Part shown: in pieces, positions 6,295 through 13,054 of the stretch
Position numbering within the stretch: the stretch's first letter is position 1
Layout: the number at the start of each line of letters is the position of its first letter
NCBI GenBank assembly: GCA_900322135.1
Contig: ONYP01000087.1
Coordinates: 1-34,156, forward strand
Direction: 5' to 3'
Source: an uncultured Prevotellaceae bacterium
GTDB taxonomy: Bacteria; Bacteroidota; Bacteroidia; Bacteroidales; Muribaculaceae
DNA length: 34,156 bases
Translations under genes and position numbers: made by a program
Notes under the pieces: generated by a model
What the model saw: only the letters and a program-made list of their open reading frames with translations
Told to the model about the DNA's origin: nothing
Database searches by the model: none

Positions 6295-8013
6295 TTATTT
6301 CTTTTTTCTACGGTCGGCCATGAAGCGGTCCACAAACGAGTCGGTGGGTACCTGGGGTGCGCCCTTGAGGGCCTGCAGCCACTTGCGCCGCATCATCAGG
6401 TATTTGAAGGCGTCGCTGAAGTTGGTGGACAGCATGGGTAGCTTTTTGGGCTCGAGCTTCTCGCTGCGTTTTACCTTGGCCACGATCTTGACGTTGCCCC
6501 GGTACTTGACCTCAGCCTTAGCCAGCTCAATGCTGCTCACCAGCTCGCGACAGTTCACCGCATCGACCAGCAGCGAGGGCAGCATCACGTTGTCACCGCC
6601 CATCAGTTCCTGCATGAAGGAGTACTCGGCAGCCTGGCGTATCGTCGCCTGGTGGCGGCTCATCAGGTTCACTGTCCAACCAGTGCGGTGCCCTGAGGCA
6701 TCATACTCGATGGCCTGCTTGATCTTGCCGGCATGGTCTTCGCCCTGACGCTGGTAGTTGTTGCCGGCACGGTCATAGTACAGGTTGAGTTCCCGGCACT
6801 GGTGGTAGCGGAAGAAGTCCAGGAACTGGTCGGCCAGCTCACGGAACCAGCGCGGAGGAATCTCGAACAGGTTCTTGTGGATGCGGTAGGTCTTGCCGTC
6901 CTGTTGGCCAATGACCAGCGACAACATGTTACCGAAGTCCATACCCCCATCGATGGGTTCGTCGGCATCCAGATAACGCAGCTCACGCGAATAGTAGGCC
7001 GCCTCACCGCTTACGGTGCCGTCGGTGTACTTGTGGCGCTCGCTGAACTGGACATAGAAGCGCAGATCCTTGCGCAGGCCAGGCCGCATCCCCAGCACGC
7101 TCTTCAGGAACTCGTGCAGTTCCAGGGTACCGTTATACAGTCGCTCGATATACTCGGGCGTCAGGATCTCGATGTTCACCAGGCTTGACGTGTTGATGAA
7201 GAAGGTCTGACCCTTGCGCAGCTTCAGCAACGCCCGGTCATAGTACTCCACCTTCTTGGCCAGGCGTTTGACCTTGGCTCCGTCGGGTGCCTTCTTGTGA
7301 CGCTCATTCACCAGCTGGGTCAGTATCTCATTGCGGATGGCGGCCGCCTGGATGATCAGTTCAATGCGCTCGGGATCCATCTCCCCGGCATAGCGGAAGA
7401 ACCAGTCAAACTCCCCCTCGTTCACGTCCGGCATATCGGTGGTGATGGTGATGCCCAGGAACAAGTGGCTGCGCCCATAGGTGATGGCATCGCCACGCAG
7501 GATGGGCATCGCGCGGTTCACCTTGGTCTCCTTGGCATACTTAGCCTCATCAAAGAACAGGTGAATCACACTCTTGCCCGCCAGCAGGCTGGGATTGTCC
7601 AGCGAGCCCAGGAACAGTACCGAGCCGTTAAAGAAGGAATACACATACCTGTAGTCATCGACAATCACGCTGCAGCGGCGCCGCCAGTCATCGGGAGGGC
7701 GCACACCTTTAATGTAATGCACCCCCTCGATCATGCCCATCAGCTTGAGACCGTTCTGCACAGCCGGCATGATGTTGTTGGTCAGGTTACTATAGGTGTT
7801 GGCCACAAAGGCGAATGCTCCGCCCGGCATATCATACACGCAACGGTACAGCCTTCGTGCCTGGATGACGGTCGACTTGGCGGTACCACGCCCGCACACT
7901 GCCACGAATACCGTCGTGTCCACCCAGTCGGTGAGCACCTGCAGCGTGTGGCCGAATTTCACACCGATGTCATCGGTCGCCCTCGCTTTGCTCGCTAAAC
8001 TCCTCGATGTCAT
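6295..8013 (-). CDS. terL: Phage terminase large subunit
   Basis: The ATP-driven motor that packages phage DNA and cuts it into headfuls. From the ATG at 8013 the protein is 572 aa. The Walker A is VCGRGTAKST (about residues 39-48) and Walker B is VIHLFFDEAK (about 153-162), followed by an ATPase coupling region with SHLFLGITITTDMP. The C-terminal nuclease starts at DGGMDFGNMLSLVIGQQDGK (RNase H-like, first Asp). The frame is open further upstream to 8073, but those codons come from an 18-bp duplication coding in another frame for the upstream gene. GTG at 7962 is an alternative start. It overlaps the end of the preceding gene. A terminator follows. Confidence 0.9.
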   Translation of the reverse strand: MTSRSLASKARATDDIGVKFGHTLQVLTDWVDTTVFVAVCGRGTAKSTVIQARRLYRCVYDMPGGAFAFVANTYSNLTNNIMPAVQNGLKLMGMIEGVHYIKGVRPPDDWRRRCSVIVDDYRYVYSFFNGSVLFLGSLDNPSLLAGKSVIHLFFDEAKYAKETKVNRAMPILRGDAITYGRSHLFLGITITTDMPDVNEGEFDWFFRYAGEMDPERIELIIQAAAIRNEILTQLVNERHKKAPDGAKVKRLAKKVEYYDRALLKLRKGQTFFINTSSLVNIEILTPEYIERLYNGTLELHEFLKSVLGMRPGLRKDLRFYVQFSERHKYTDGTVSGEAAYYSRELRYLDADEPIDGGMDFGNMLSLVIGQQDGKTYRIHKNLFEIPPRWFRELADQFLDFFRYHQCRELNLYYDRAGNNYQRQGEDHAGKIKQAIEYDASGHRTGWTVNLMSRHQATIRQAAEYSFMQELMGGDNVMLPSLLVDAVNCRELVSSIELAKAEVKYRGNVKIVAKVKRSEKLEPKKLPMLSTNFSDAFKYLMMRRKWLQALKGAPQVPTDSFVDRFMADRRKKK

Positions 8014-8689
8014 GCAACATGCGTTTCTTGAGGTTGAACTGACTGATATTGGCATCCTCCTTGATATTGGCATCCTCCTTCACCGATTCGCGCACGAGCT
8101 CCGGCACCTCGGGGATGGCGTCTATGAGCTTCTCCACACGGCGGCGGTCGGTGGCAGGAAGGCCCAGATCGCGGCGGCTCGTAGTGTAGATGACCGTCTG
8201 CTGCTGGTTCAACAGCTCCTCAGGAACACCGGGCGCTTCCTGGTCGAAGCAGCCACGCAACTCGGCGGCGAGCTTCATGTAGCGCAGCGCGTTCTTGGCA
8301 TCACCCTGGGTGAACAACAGGTTGGCCCAGTTCTCCAGACGCTCAGCATAGAAGTTGCTCCAGGCCCGGGGACTCACCTCGTCCTGGGTATAGAAGAAGT
8401 TGAGCGAATCGGCATAGACCCGACGCGCCATGTAGTCGCTCAGGCCATAGGGCTCGCTCTTGAGCAGGCGGATGATGCCGGCTTTGGTGACGACCTTGTT
8501 GTTGAACTTGAGGCGGGCACGCAGACCCCTCACCAGTTCCATCAAGTCGTAGTAACGGCGCTCGGCTTCGGGCAGGGCGTCAAGCGAGCCGGTGCTAAGC
8601 ACCTGCTCGATGAGCGCCATGTCGATGCTGTCGAAGTCGATGCGGGCCAGCGCCTTGGTCTCTTGATTACTGGTAGACGGTAAGTTCAT
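7970..8689 (-). CDS. Terminase-associated phage protein, 239 aa
   Basis: Mostly helical protein placed immediately upstream of and overlapping TerL. A region about residues 60-80 (FNNKVVTKAGIIRLLKSEPYGLSDYMARR) looks like DNA-binding helices, and NALRYMKLAAELRGCFD like a helical oligomerisation part. The tail holds a six-residue in-frame duplication (EDANIK-EDANIS). Position suggests a small terminase subunit or packaging accessory, but no clear signature distinguishes it from the 119-aa protein just upstream. The ATG at 8689 overlaps the end of that gene by 23 nt. Confidence 0.7.
   Translation of the reverse strand: MNLPSTSNQETKALARIDFDSIDMALIEQVLSTGSLDALPEAERRYYDLMELVRGLRARLKFNNKVVTKAGIIRLLKSEPYGLSDYMARRVYADSLNFFYTQDEVSPRAWSNFYAERLENWANLLFTQGDAKNALRYMKLAAELRGCFDQEAPGVPEELLNQQQTVIYTTSRRDLGLPATDRRRVEKLIDAIPEVPELVRESVKEDANIKEDANISQFNLKKRMLHDIEEFSEQSEGDR
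8045..8080. repeat. Perfect 18-bp tandem duplication inside a coding region
   Basis: The 18-bp unit at 8045-8062 is repeated exactly at 8063-8080, adding six residues in frame to the protein upstream of TerL and creating spurious upstream start codons in the TerL frame. Confidence 0.85.
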
Positions 8690-9026
8690 CGTCGTCCATT
8701 TGGTCTAATAGGTTGGTGAACTGGTTGCGACGCAGCGCCTTCTGCAGTTCGGCAAAGGCATCCACATCACCTTTAGAGGCAGCACTTTGTAGGCTCATCT
8801 GCGGCAAGGCTGCCGTCTCGATGACTCCCTGGCGGATGAGTGCCGCCACCGATGTCCCAGGTGTGGCAGCATCACGCTGGAACATCAGCGACTCGGCACG
8901 GTCGAGCTTCAGGGCTGCCGCCATTTGGGCAGGACGATAACCCAGCGCCGCCAGTCGCCGGATATCCTCAGCCTGGTCCTCGGTCGGGCTGAACAGGTCA
9001 GCCGGTAACAGTTCACTCTTCGCCAT
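8667..9026 (-). CDS. Putative terminase small-subunit-like HTH protein, 119 aa
   Basis: The N-terminal region SPTEDQAEDIRRLAALGYRPAQMAAALKL (about 12-40) reads as a helix-turn-helix, and the later SKGDVDAFAELQKALRRNQF resembles helices seen in small terminase-type proteins. It is encoded just before the 239-aa protein and TerL with overlapping ends. The ATG at 9026 overlaps the end of the frameshift extension of the 264-aa gene by 14 nt. DNA recognition for packaging is the likely job, by context. Confidence 0.6.
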   Translation of the reverse strand: MAKSELLPADLFSPTEDQAEDIRRLAALGYRPAQMAAALKLDRAESLMFQRDAATPGTSVAALIRQGVIETAALPQMSLQSAASKGDVDAFAELQKALRRNQFTNLLDQMDDDELTVYQ

Positions 9027-9222
9027 CGATGATGTGGTTAATCTCGCTGATCTGAGCGCTCAGGGCATCGCGCCGTTCCCGCAACTGGATGACCTGTTTG
9101 CCCACCTCCGAGCGGTCGCACGGGTGCGATGACCGGCGGTTGATCTCATTCCATCGCTGCAGTTGGGTATTTGCTTGGTCACGCTCAGCAATCAGTTTTT
9201 TTTTCGTTTCTCTAACTCTTCA
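9013..9222 (-). CDS. -1 frame extension of the upstream 264-aa gene (no start codon of its own)
   Basis: An open -1 frame begins after a TGA near 9223 and runs to TGA at 9013-9015. It encodes a charged helical stretch: KKKLIAERDQANTQLQRWNE, then NRRSSHPCDRSEVGKQVIQL, then RERRDALSAQISEINHIIDGEE. There is no ATG, GTG or TTG before its middle. Its end overlaps the next gene by 14 nt in typical phage fashion. It joins the upstream gene at a run of nine A (9196-9204 on the plus strand as T). It is either made by -1 ribosomal slippage or the A-run has lost one base. Confidence 0.6.
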
Positions 9223-9986
9223 CGCAGGACGGTGGACTTTGCCTCCCACTTGGCCAGAGCCTCACGAGCCGCATCGATTTTGCTCTCATTCTTGGCTTTC
9301 TCGGCTTCCTTCAGCCGCTTGCGCTGCTTGCTGGTGTTCGCCTGGGCACTGCTATAGCGGCGGGCCAGTTCCAGATCATCCAGGGCGGCGATGTCTTGAG
9401 CCTCCTTCAGGGCGCGAAGCTTGGCACACTTGCCCAGCACCTCGCCGTGTTCCTGGTAATACTCCAGCTCTTCCCACATCTCGCGGTTCGCCAGGTAATT
9501 CTCCACGCATTCCTCGGCAAGGTGGGCGGCCTCTGCCAGGTCGGCATCGTCGGGCATCGCCGCCAGTTTGGCGTGGGCATCCTTGTATTTGCCCAGGGCC
9601 GTGAACATGTCGCTCACCAGCACCTTCAATTCATCAGGGCAGTCCGGAGCGTCCAGGAACTTGAACTTCTCCCGGAAGCGGATCATCTTCTTCACCGTGG
9701 GCGACGCCTCAGTTGGGACCTTTTCTTGTGGCCCGGGGCTCTGCCCCGGTAATTCCGCTTTCTCTGTCCCCTGCGATGCGCAGCGCTTGAGTTGAGACAA
9801 CTCGGTGGTGCTCAGGCCAGCCAGTTTGCGCAGTTCCTCGATGAGCGTCACCCTCAAGTCGGCCGTCTCCATGCGGTGCATGAAGGTCTTGCGCAACATC
9901 AGGTTGTGGCCATACTTCAGATACAGGGCAACACCCGCCGCCCATGGGCGGGGTCCCTTCAGGTAATTGATAATCTCCTTTCTCAT
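9192..9986 (-). CDS. Terminase-module phage protein, 264 aa, probably extended by frameshift
   Basis: The first about 60 residues (MRKEIINYLKGPRPWAAGVALYLKYG...) form a compact helical part; then a proline-rich linker (about 75-95); then a long helical, charged C-terminal half ending in coiled coil (LKEAEKAKNESKIDAAREALAKW). The frame ends at KRKKN within the A-run, and a coding-like -1 frame continues for about 58 codons. It is the first gene after a good promoter and heads the module that ends with TerL. No family recognised; a packaging or assembly factor by position. Confidence 0.7.
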   Translation of the reverse strand: MRKEIINYLKGPRPWAAGVALYLKYGHNLMLRKTFMHRMETADLRVTLIEELRKLAGLSTTELSQLKRCASQGTEKAELPGQSPGPQEKVPTEASPTVKKMIRFREKFKFLDAPDCPDELKVLVSDMFTALGKYKDAHAKLAAMPDDADLAEAAHLAEECVENYLANREMWEELEYYQEHGEVLGKCAKLRALKEAQDIAALDDLELARRYSSAQANTSKQRKRLKEAEKAKNESKIDAAREALAKWEAKSTVLREELEKRKKN

Positions 9987-10026
9987 GATGTTTATTCTCT
10001 TTTGTGAAGGAAGTTAATTTCCTCCA

Positions 10027-10057
10027 CAAAGTTACACCCCGGTAATTACCACCCAAA
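10027..10057 (-). promoter_or_regulatory. Promoter of the terminase module
   Basis: Minus-strand TTTG (10054-10057), exactly 19 nt, TAACTTTG (10027-10034). The first gene starts about 40 nt downstream. Confidence 0.7.
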
Positions 10058-10132
10058 AGACAAAAAAAGCGCCCCATGGCCTCATTCCAGGGACGCAAAA
10101 GAGCTCTTCATATTATGAAGCAATACGGAATA

Positions 10133-10582
10133 TCAGTTAGAGGGTTGTGGTTCTACATAGAAAACTGTATCCCTCTGGATCGTTTCCATGAGGTTGATGG
10201 GAGGCAATACCAGGTTTTCAAGCTGTGTTCCCTGGAGTTTTGCTGCTATAACACCACGGGCAGCACCCACAGCGATTGTCGCCATGTAGCGACAGAAATA
10301 CGCAGGAACAGTGAGCTTGGTTTTATTTTCGTTGTACATCTGATTATAAGCCTCCGATTCTACTGCGAATACACAGATGAGACGTAAATTGAGGAATACT
10401 TCATCCTCTTTGACAAAAGCAAAATCACTGACGCACCGAATTAATTGTTGCTCAAACTGTGTCTGGAACAAATAGTTTGACTTAACACCATATTTGACTC
10501 CATCCTCTATGGGCTGATCTTCCTTATTGAAGTTATCGATGAGAACTTGAATAATTCGGTATGGGATTGTATTCTGTGACAT
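10133..10582 (-). CDS. SecB-like chaperone (third gene of HEPN cassette)
   Basis: 149 aa. SecB binds unfolded polypeptides; in TAC systems a SecB-like chaperone stabilises the antitoxin and is diverted by phage protein, freeing the toxin. Here the middle strands (VKSNYLFQTQFEQQLIRCV, VFLNLRLICVFAVESEAYN) and the C-terminal helix-loop (YFCRYMATIAVGAARGVIAA, then LVLPPINLMETIQ) match the SecB pattern of a helix with A/G spacing followed by LP-x-N. It starts at an ATG 14 nt after the middle gene and is last in the operon. The Bacteroidetes host has no classical need for SecB in a phage region, which supports a TAC-like role. Fold assignment is by motif only. Confidence 0.65.
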   Translation of the reverse strand: MSQNTIPYRIIQVLIDNFNKEDQPIEDGVKYGVKSNYLFQTQFEQQLIRCVSDFAFVKEDEVFLNLRLICVFAVESEAYNQMYNENKTKLTVPAYFCRYMATIAVGAARGVIAAKLQGTQLENLVLPPINLMETIQRDTVFYVEPQPSN

Positions 10583-10596
10583 AATCTTTTATCGTT

Positions 10597-11025
10597 TTAA
10601 GCGGCATTCATAATACCTGCATTCTGGTCATTATGAGCCGTTGTTTCCGTTTCAAAAAATACATCTTGGTTATAAGACGAACTCCCCAACCAGTTAGATG
10701 GAATTATAGACATCATGCTAAATGCAGTTTCAATTTCCACCTCAGTGAATGTTGTATCATCATTGGCAATTACCATGGCGGCATCAGATACAGTGAAAAG
10801 TGCTCCATTGTCGGTGAACAAAGGAACATTATCACCGTAAAGTCTGGTCATCATTTCCTCGAATGCTAATGCTTCACGATTGAATTCCTCATCATCTCCA
10901 TGTTCCACCGAGTAAACTAGGTCGACAAGGCAGGTGCCAAATTCCTTACGTCGCTCGACCTTAATAGTCAACCACGAGAAACTTTTTACCATTTGCTCAG
11001 CCCATTCGATAATTTTCTGTTCCAT
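10597..11025 (-). CDS. Unknown acidic protein, middle gene of HEPN-SecB cassette (putative antitoxin)
   Basis: From the ATG at 11025 the protein is 142 aa; an alternative ATG at 11046 overlaps the HEPN gene. It begins MEQKIIEWAEQMVKSFSWL, has a strand rich region (FGTCLVDLVYSVEHGDDEEF), a helix (NREALAFEEMMTRLYG), then PLFTDNGALFTVSDAAMVI and a low-complexity, N/T/S-rich tail that is likely disordered. No known domain. Strong acidity, the disordered tail and the position between a HEPN protein and a SecB-like chaperone fit a chaperone-dependent antitoxin, whose tail is often the chaperone-addiction segment. That role is inference. Confidence 0.6.
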   Translation of the reverse strand: MEQKIIEWAEQMVKSFSWLTIKVERRKEFGTCLVDLVYSVEHGDDEEFNREALAFEEMMTRLYGDNVPLFTDNGALFTVSDAAMVIANDDTTFTEVEIETAFSMMSIIPSNWLGSSSYNQDVFFETETTAHNDQNAGIMNAA

Positions 11026-11029
11026 AATC

Positions 11030-11440
11030 TTAATTGATTTTGTCATTGAAGTATGACTTCAAATTTGATAACAAACCATCTGCTAGTTTTTTAATATCAG
11101 CACATTCCTCGACTGTAAACCTAGTGGGTTTATAATCCGCTGCTTTTCTTTTATTCCTCAAGTAATTAAATGATTGGAGGAACTTTCTTTCAGTCTGCTC
11201 ATTCTGTCCCATTCGTTTCTTTATTTCTAATAATATATTCTCATGTGACGAACCGTTTGCAGAATGTTGTTCTTGATCTTCGTATGAAATAGGGTTCTGT
11301 TTTACATGAGCGAGAAGGTATTTCATCATCTGCAACACTGCATAATATGAACAATGAACGCTGACGAAACACCAATCTTCGTCCCTGGCATTAATGATCA
11401 TTTGTGCGGCATACTGGTTATTATAGGCCTTAACTCTCAT
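11030..11440 (-). CDS. HEPN-domain protein (putative toxin of TAC-like cassette)
   Basis: From the ATG at 11440 the protein is 136 aa and all helical. Helix 2 WCFVSVHCSYYAVLQMMKYL and the later motif LRNKRKAADY match the UPF0332-like HEPN group (H-x-x-YY in the core helix; R-x3-ADY late). HEPN proteins are often RNases or tRNA-AMPylation targets in defence and toxin-antitoxin systems. The canonical R-x4-6-H catalytic motif is not evident here: Arg is present but no His follows, so catalysis is uncertain. The frame opens upstream to a TTG at 11518, but that lies within the promoter. First gene of a three-gene operon. Confidence 0.65.
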   Translation of the reverse strand: MRVKAYNNQYAAQMIINARDEDWCFVSVHCSYYAVLQMMKYLLAHVKQNPISYEDQEQHSANGSSHENILLEIKKRMGQNEQTERKFLQSFNYLRNKRKAADYKPTRFTVEECADIKKLADGLLSNLKSYFNDKIN

Positions 11441-11485
11441 GTGTATAAAGCGGTGTAGCAAATTTTCGCTATGCAAAAGTAAGGC

Positions 11486-11519
11486 CAAATATATAAATAA
11501 ACAAATAAATACTGCCAAA
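11486..11519 (-). promoter_or_regulatory. Promoter of the HEPN-X-SecB operon
   Basis: TATATTTG (11486-11493) on the minus strand, with TTTG 22 nt upstream (11516-11519). It places the transcription start near 11480, just ahead of the ATG at 11440, and makes the longer reading frame from 11518 unlikely. Confidence 0.55.
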
Positions 11520-11585
11520 TTTACCGAAATGGAGTAAAATTACACTTGGAAAGTATTTTCACGTCAGAAATGACAAAAAAGCACA

Positions 11586-11622
11586 AAAAAATGAGGGCAC
11601 GCCCGTGATGAGCACGCCCCTC
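11586..11622 (-). terminator. Probable terminator of the XRE regulator gene
   Basis: On the minus strand a GC-rich imperfect stem (GAGGG 11618-11622 with CCCTC 11593-11597 and further inner pairs) is followed by a run of T (A-run at 11585-11590 on the plus strand), 30 nt after the stop of the regulator. Confidence 0.5.
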
Positions 11623-11652
11623 CTGGGTAATCCGCTCGAAACAGATACCTTA

Positions 11653-11910
11653 TTACTTCAACTCAACAGTGATCGCCTTGCCGCAATGTGGACACACAAG
11701 CCTCTTGCCGTCCTCTGATACCTCAACGGGGTCGGCAAACAATTGCCACATCGGCACGTCAAGCGCCTTGGCTATCCTCTCGGCTGTCTCAATCAGCATC
11801 TTGCCCTGGATTTGACGGCTCAAGGCCTGTCGGCTTACCCCAAGTGTTTCAGCCAACTCATTCAGGGTCATGCCTTTTTCTTTCAATATTTCTTTAATTC
11901 GTGTCATCAT
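11653..11910 (-). CDS. XRE-family regulator with C-terminal CxxC
   Basis: 85 aa. Residues about 5-60 form a Cro/CI-type helix-turn-helix (KEKGMTLNELAETLGVSRQALSRQIQGK, then a helix ending DVPMWQLFAD). The tail has LVCPHCGKAI, a single CxxC that could bind metal only as a dimer or act as a remnant zinc ribbon. It lies divergent to a plus-strand promoter whose operators it probably controls. It may set the timing of the neighbouring late and capsid operons or serve as a repressor for a small RNA. Two ATG codons in a row give an ambiguous start. Confidence 0.8.
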   Translation of the reverse strand: MMTRIKEILKEKGMTLNELAETLGVSRQALSRQIQGKMLIETAERIAKALDVPMWQLFADPVEVSEDGKRLVCPHCGKAITVELK

Positions 11911-11920
11911 TTTTACACTG

Positions 11921-11962
11921 CAAAGTTACATTATTTCCACCAATGTAAATAGAACTATTTGC
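11921..11962 (-). promoter_or_regulatory. Promoter -7 box and operator 1 of the XRE regulator
   Basis: TAACTTTG (11921-11928, minus strand) is followed upstream by a near-perfect dyad at 11945-11962: GTAAATAG-AA-CTATTTGC (one mismatch). Its half-site GTAAATA recurs in operator 2. Confidence 0.6.
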
Positions 11963-11999
11963 AAAATAATGTTAAAGTTAATAATTTTGTTGCTAATTA

Positions 12000-12032
12000 T
12001 TTGTTTTATGTAAATAATATTATTTACCTTTG
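12000..12032 (+). promoter_or_regulatory. Divergent plus-strand promoter with operator 2
   Basis: TTTG (12000-12003), 21 nt, TACCTTTG (12025-12032). The perfect 18-bp palindrome GTAAATAATATTATTTAC (12010-12027) covers the spacer and the first bases of the -7 box, so a bound dimer would shut the promoter. It shares half-sites with operator 1. Confidence 0.65.
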
Positions 12033-12037
12033 CAGTG

Positions 12038-12151
12038 CTTCAACCATCAAGTGTCGCATTCGCGCCAACTTATTATTTTGGAAGGGTAGCTTTTATCCCA
12101 GTTCCGTTGCTACGAAAAAGCCGCAACCTGTTTACAGGAAGCGGCTTTTTT
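12038..12151 (+). ncRNA. Probable small RNA, about 115 nt
   Basis: A good promoter (-7 at 12025-12032) and an intrinsic terminator bracket a stretch with no short reading frame: the plus-strand frame from the GTG at 12035 simply continues antisense into the structural gene. The interval can fold a small stem (GGAAGGG/TCCC near 12080-12105) before the terminator. Control by the divergent XRE regulator is implied by the shared operators. It resembles in layout the short repressor-region RNAs of lambdoid phages. Promoter start is estimated, so the 5' end is approximate. Confidence 0.5.
12114..12151. terminator. Bidirectional terminator
   Basis: GAAAAAGCCGC (12114-12124) pairs with GCGGCTTTTTT (12141-12151), with an inner CCTG/CAGG stem. 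It has A and T runs on both sides, so it can end both the plus-strand small RNA and the minus-strand structural gene whose stop is at 12170. Confidence 0.85.
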
Positions 12152-12169
12152 GTCGGGGTATGTGGGGGA

Positions 12170-12973
12170 CTAAGCCTCGTAGCGGCTCTGCTCAATCCAC
12201 ACAATGGTGTCAGCACCACTCTTGAAGGCCTTCAGCGTCAGCAACGAACCCTCGCTGCCGGTCCACGTCTTGCCCTCCTTCAGCAGGATGCCGGTGGCTG
12301 CGGCTACCGTCGGAGAGGTGCCGCCGCAACCCACCAGGGTGACAACGGCGCCATGCACGCCGTCGGTGATGCCAGCAATCACAGCCTCACCGCTGCTCAG
12401 CTGGTAACGGCCGTCGCCGGCATAGGCAACGCTCGTCGAACCGCCGGTGACGGTGGCAACAGGCTCGCTCAGGGGAACAGTGCCCTCATAGATGGCAATG
12501 TCGTCGCCCTTCATCGCCTGGGTCAGCGTCATCTCGTTCATGTTCTGCTCGTTGTTGCCCGTGTACGACGACGTCAAGCGCATCGGGTTACACGGCGAAC
12601 CCAGCATGTCCGTGGCCTTGCCGCTGCAGTAGCGCACAAAGGCGATGCAGTTTCTGCCCAGCCAGTTGGTCTTGAACTCGCGCACCTCGCGCTCGTTGCC
12701 CGGGTGGTTGAACTTCAGCGACGGGGTGTAACCCTCAGCGTCGGGGTCGCCCTCGCTCGCACTGGTCATCTCCACAGTGCCGGGAGTCATGTAGATCTCG
12801 ATGCCATAGGCACCGGGCTTCAGTACCACGTCTTCCTCCACAACCACGCCGGCTTCGTTGCGGCTGGGGAAATACGCGATGTCGTCAATGTCAATCAGCA
12901 CCACGCTGTCGCGCGGGTTAAGGCCCTTGCCGGGGGCACCGCTGGGGCGCTTCACATCAGCTTTGATATACAT
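12170..12973 (-). CDS. Phage structural protein sharing the capsid C-terminal domain, 267 aa
   Basis: Follows the major capsid gene on the same strand. The N-terminal about 160 residues (SVVLIDIDDIAYFPSRNEAG, LKPGAYGIEIYMTPG) are beta-rich, like tail-tube or head-associated proteins. The last about 95 residues (ITDGVHGAVVTLVGCGGTSP ... SEGSLLTLKAFKSGADTIVW) align by eye with the two C-terminal repeats of the capsid protein: ITD/ITA start, hydrophobic strand, G-x-G-S/T, SEG, then (I/L)KL-like strand and E-x-x-R. A minor capsid, decoration or neck protein is likely. No closer family name is claimed. Confidence 0.75.
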   Translation of the reverse strand: MYIKADVKRPSGAPGKGLNPRDSVVLIDIDDIAYFPSRNEAGVVVEEDVVLKPGAYGIEIYMTPGTVEMTSASEGDPDAEGYTPSLKFNHPGNEREVREFKTNWLGRNCIAFVRYCSGKATDMLGSPCNPMRLTSSYTGNNEQNMNEMTLTQAMKGDDIAIYEGTVPLSEPVATVTGGSTSVAYAGDGRYQLSSGEAVIAGITDGVHGAVVTLVGCGGTSPTVAAATGILLKEGKTWTGSEGSLLTLKAFKSGADTIVWIEQSRYEA

Positions 12974-13054
12974 AATCTGATAATTTTAAACATTAAACGT
13001 TAAACATTAACCAAGTTGCTGGGGCGGGAAACCCGCCCCGGCAGCTTTATCAGG

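Noticed and set aside
10076-10387. Plus-strand 103-codon frame
   Set aside because: Opposite the SecB-like gene and crossing its stop region; no ribosome site or motif.
12035-13003. Long plus-strand reading frame (322 codons) starting at GTG near the small RNA
   Set aside because: It is antisense to the structural gene at 12170-12973, with low-complexity A/V/R/H-rich composition typical of GC-rich shadows, and passes through the terminator hairpin.
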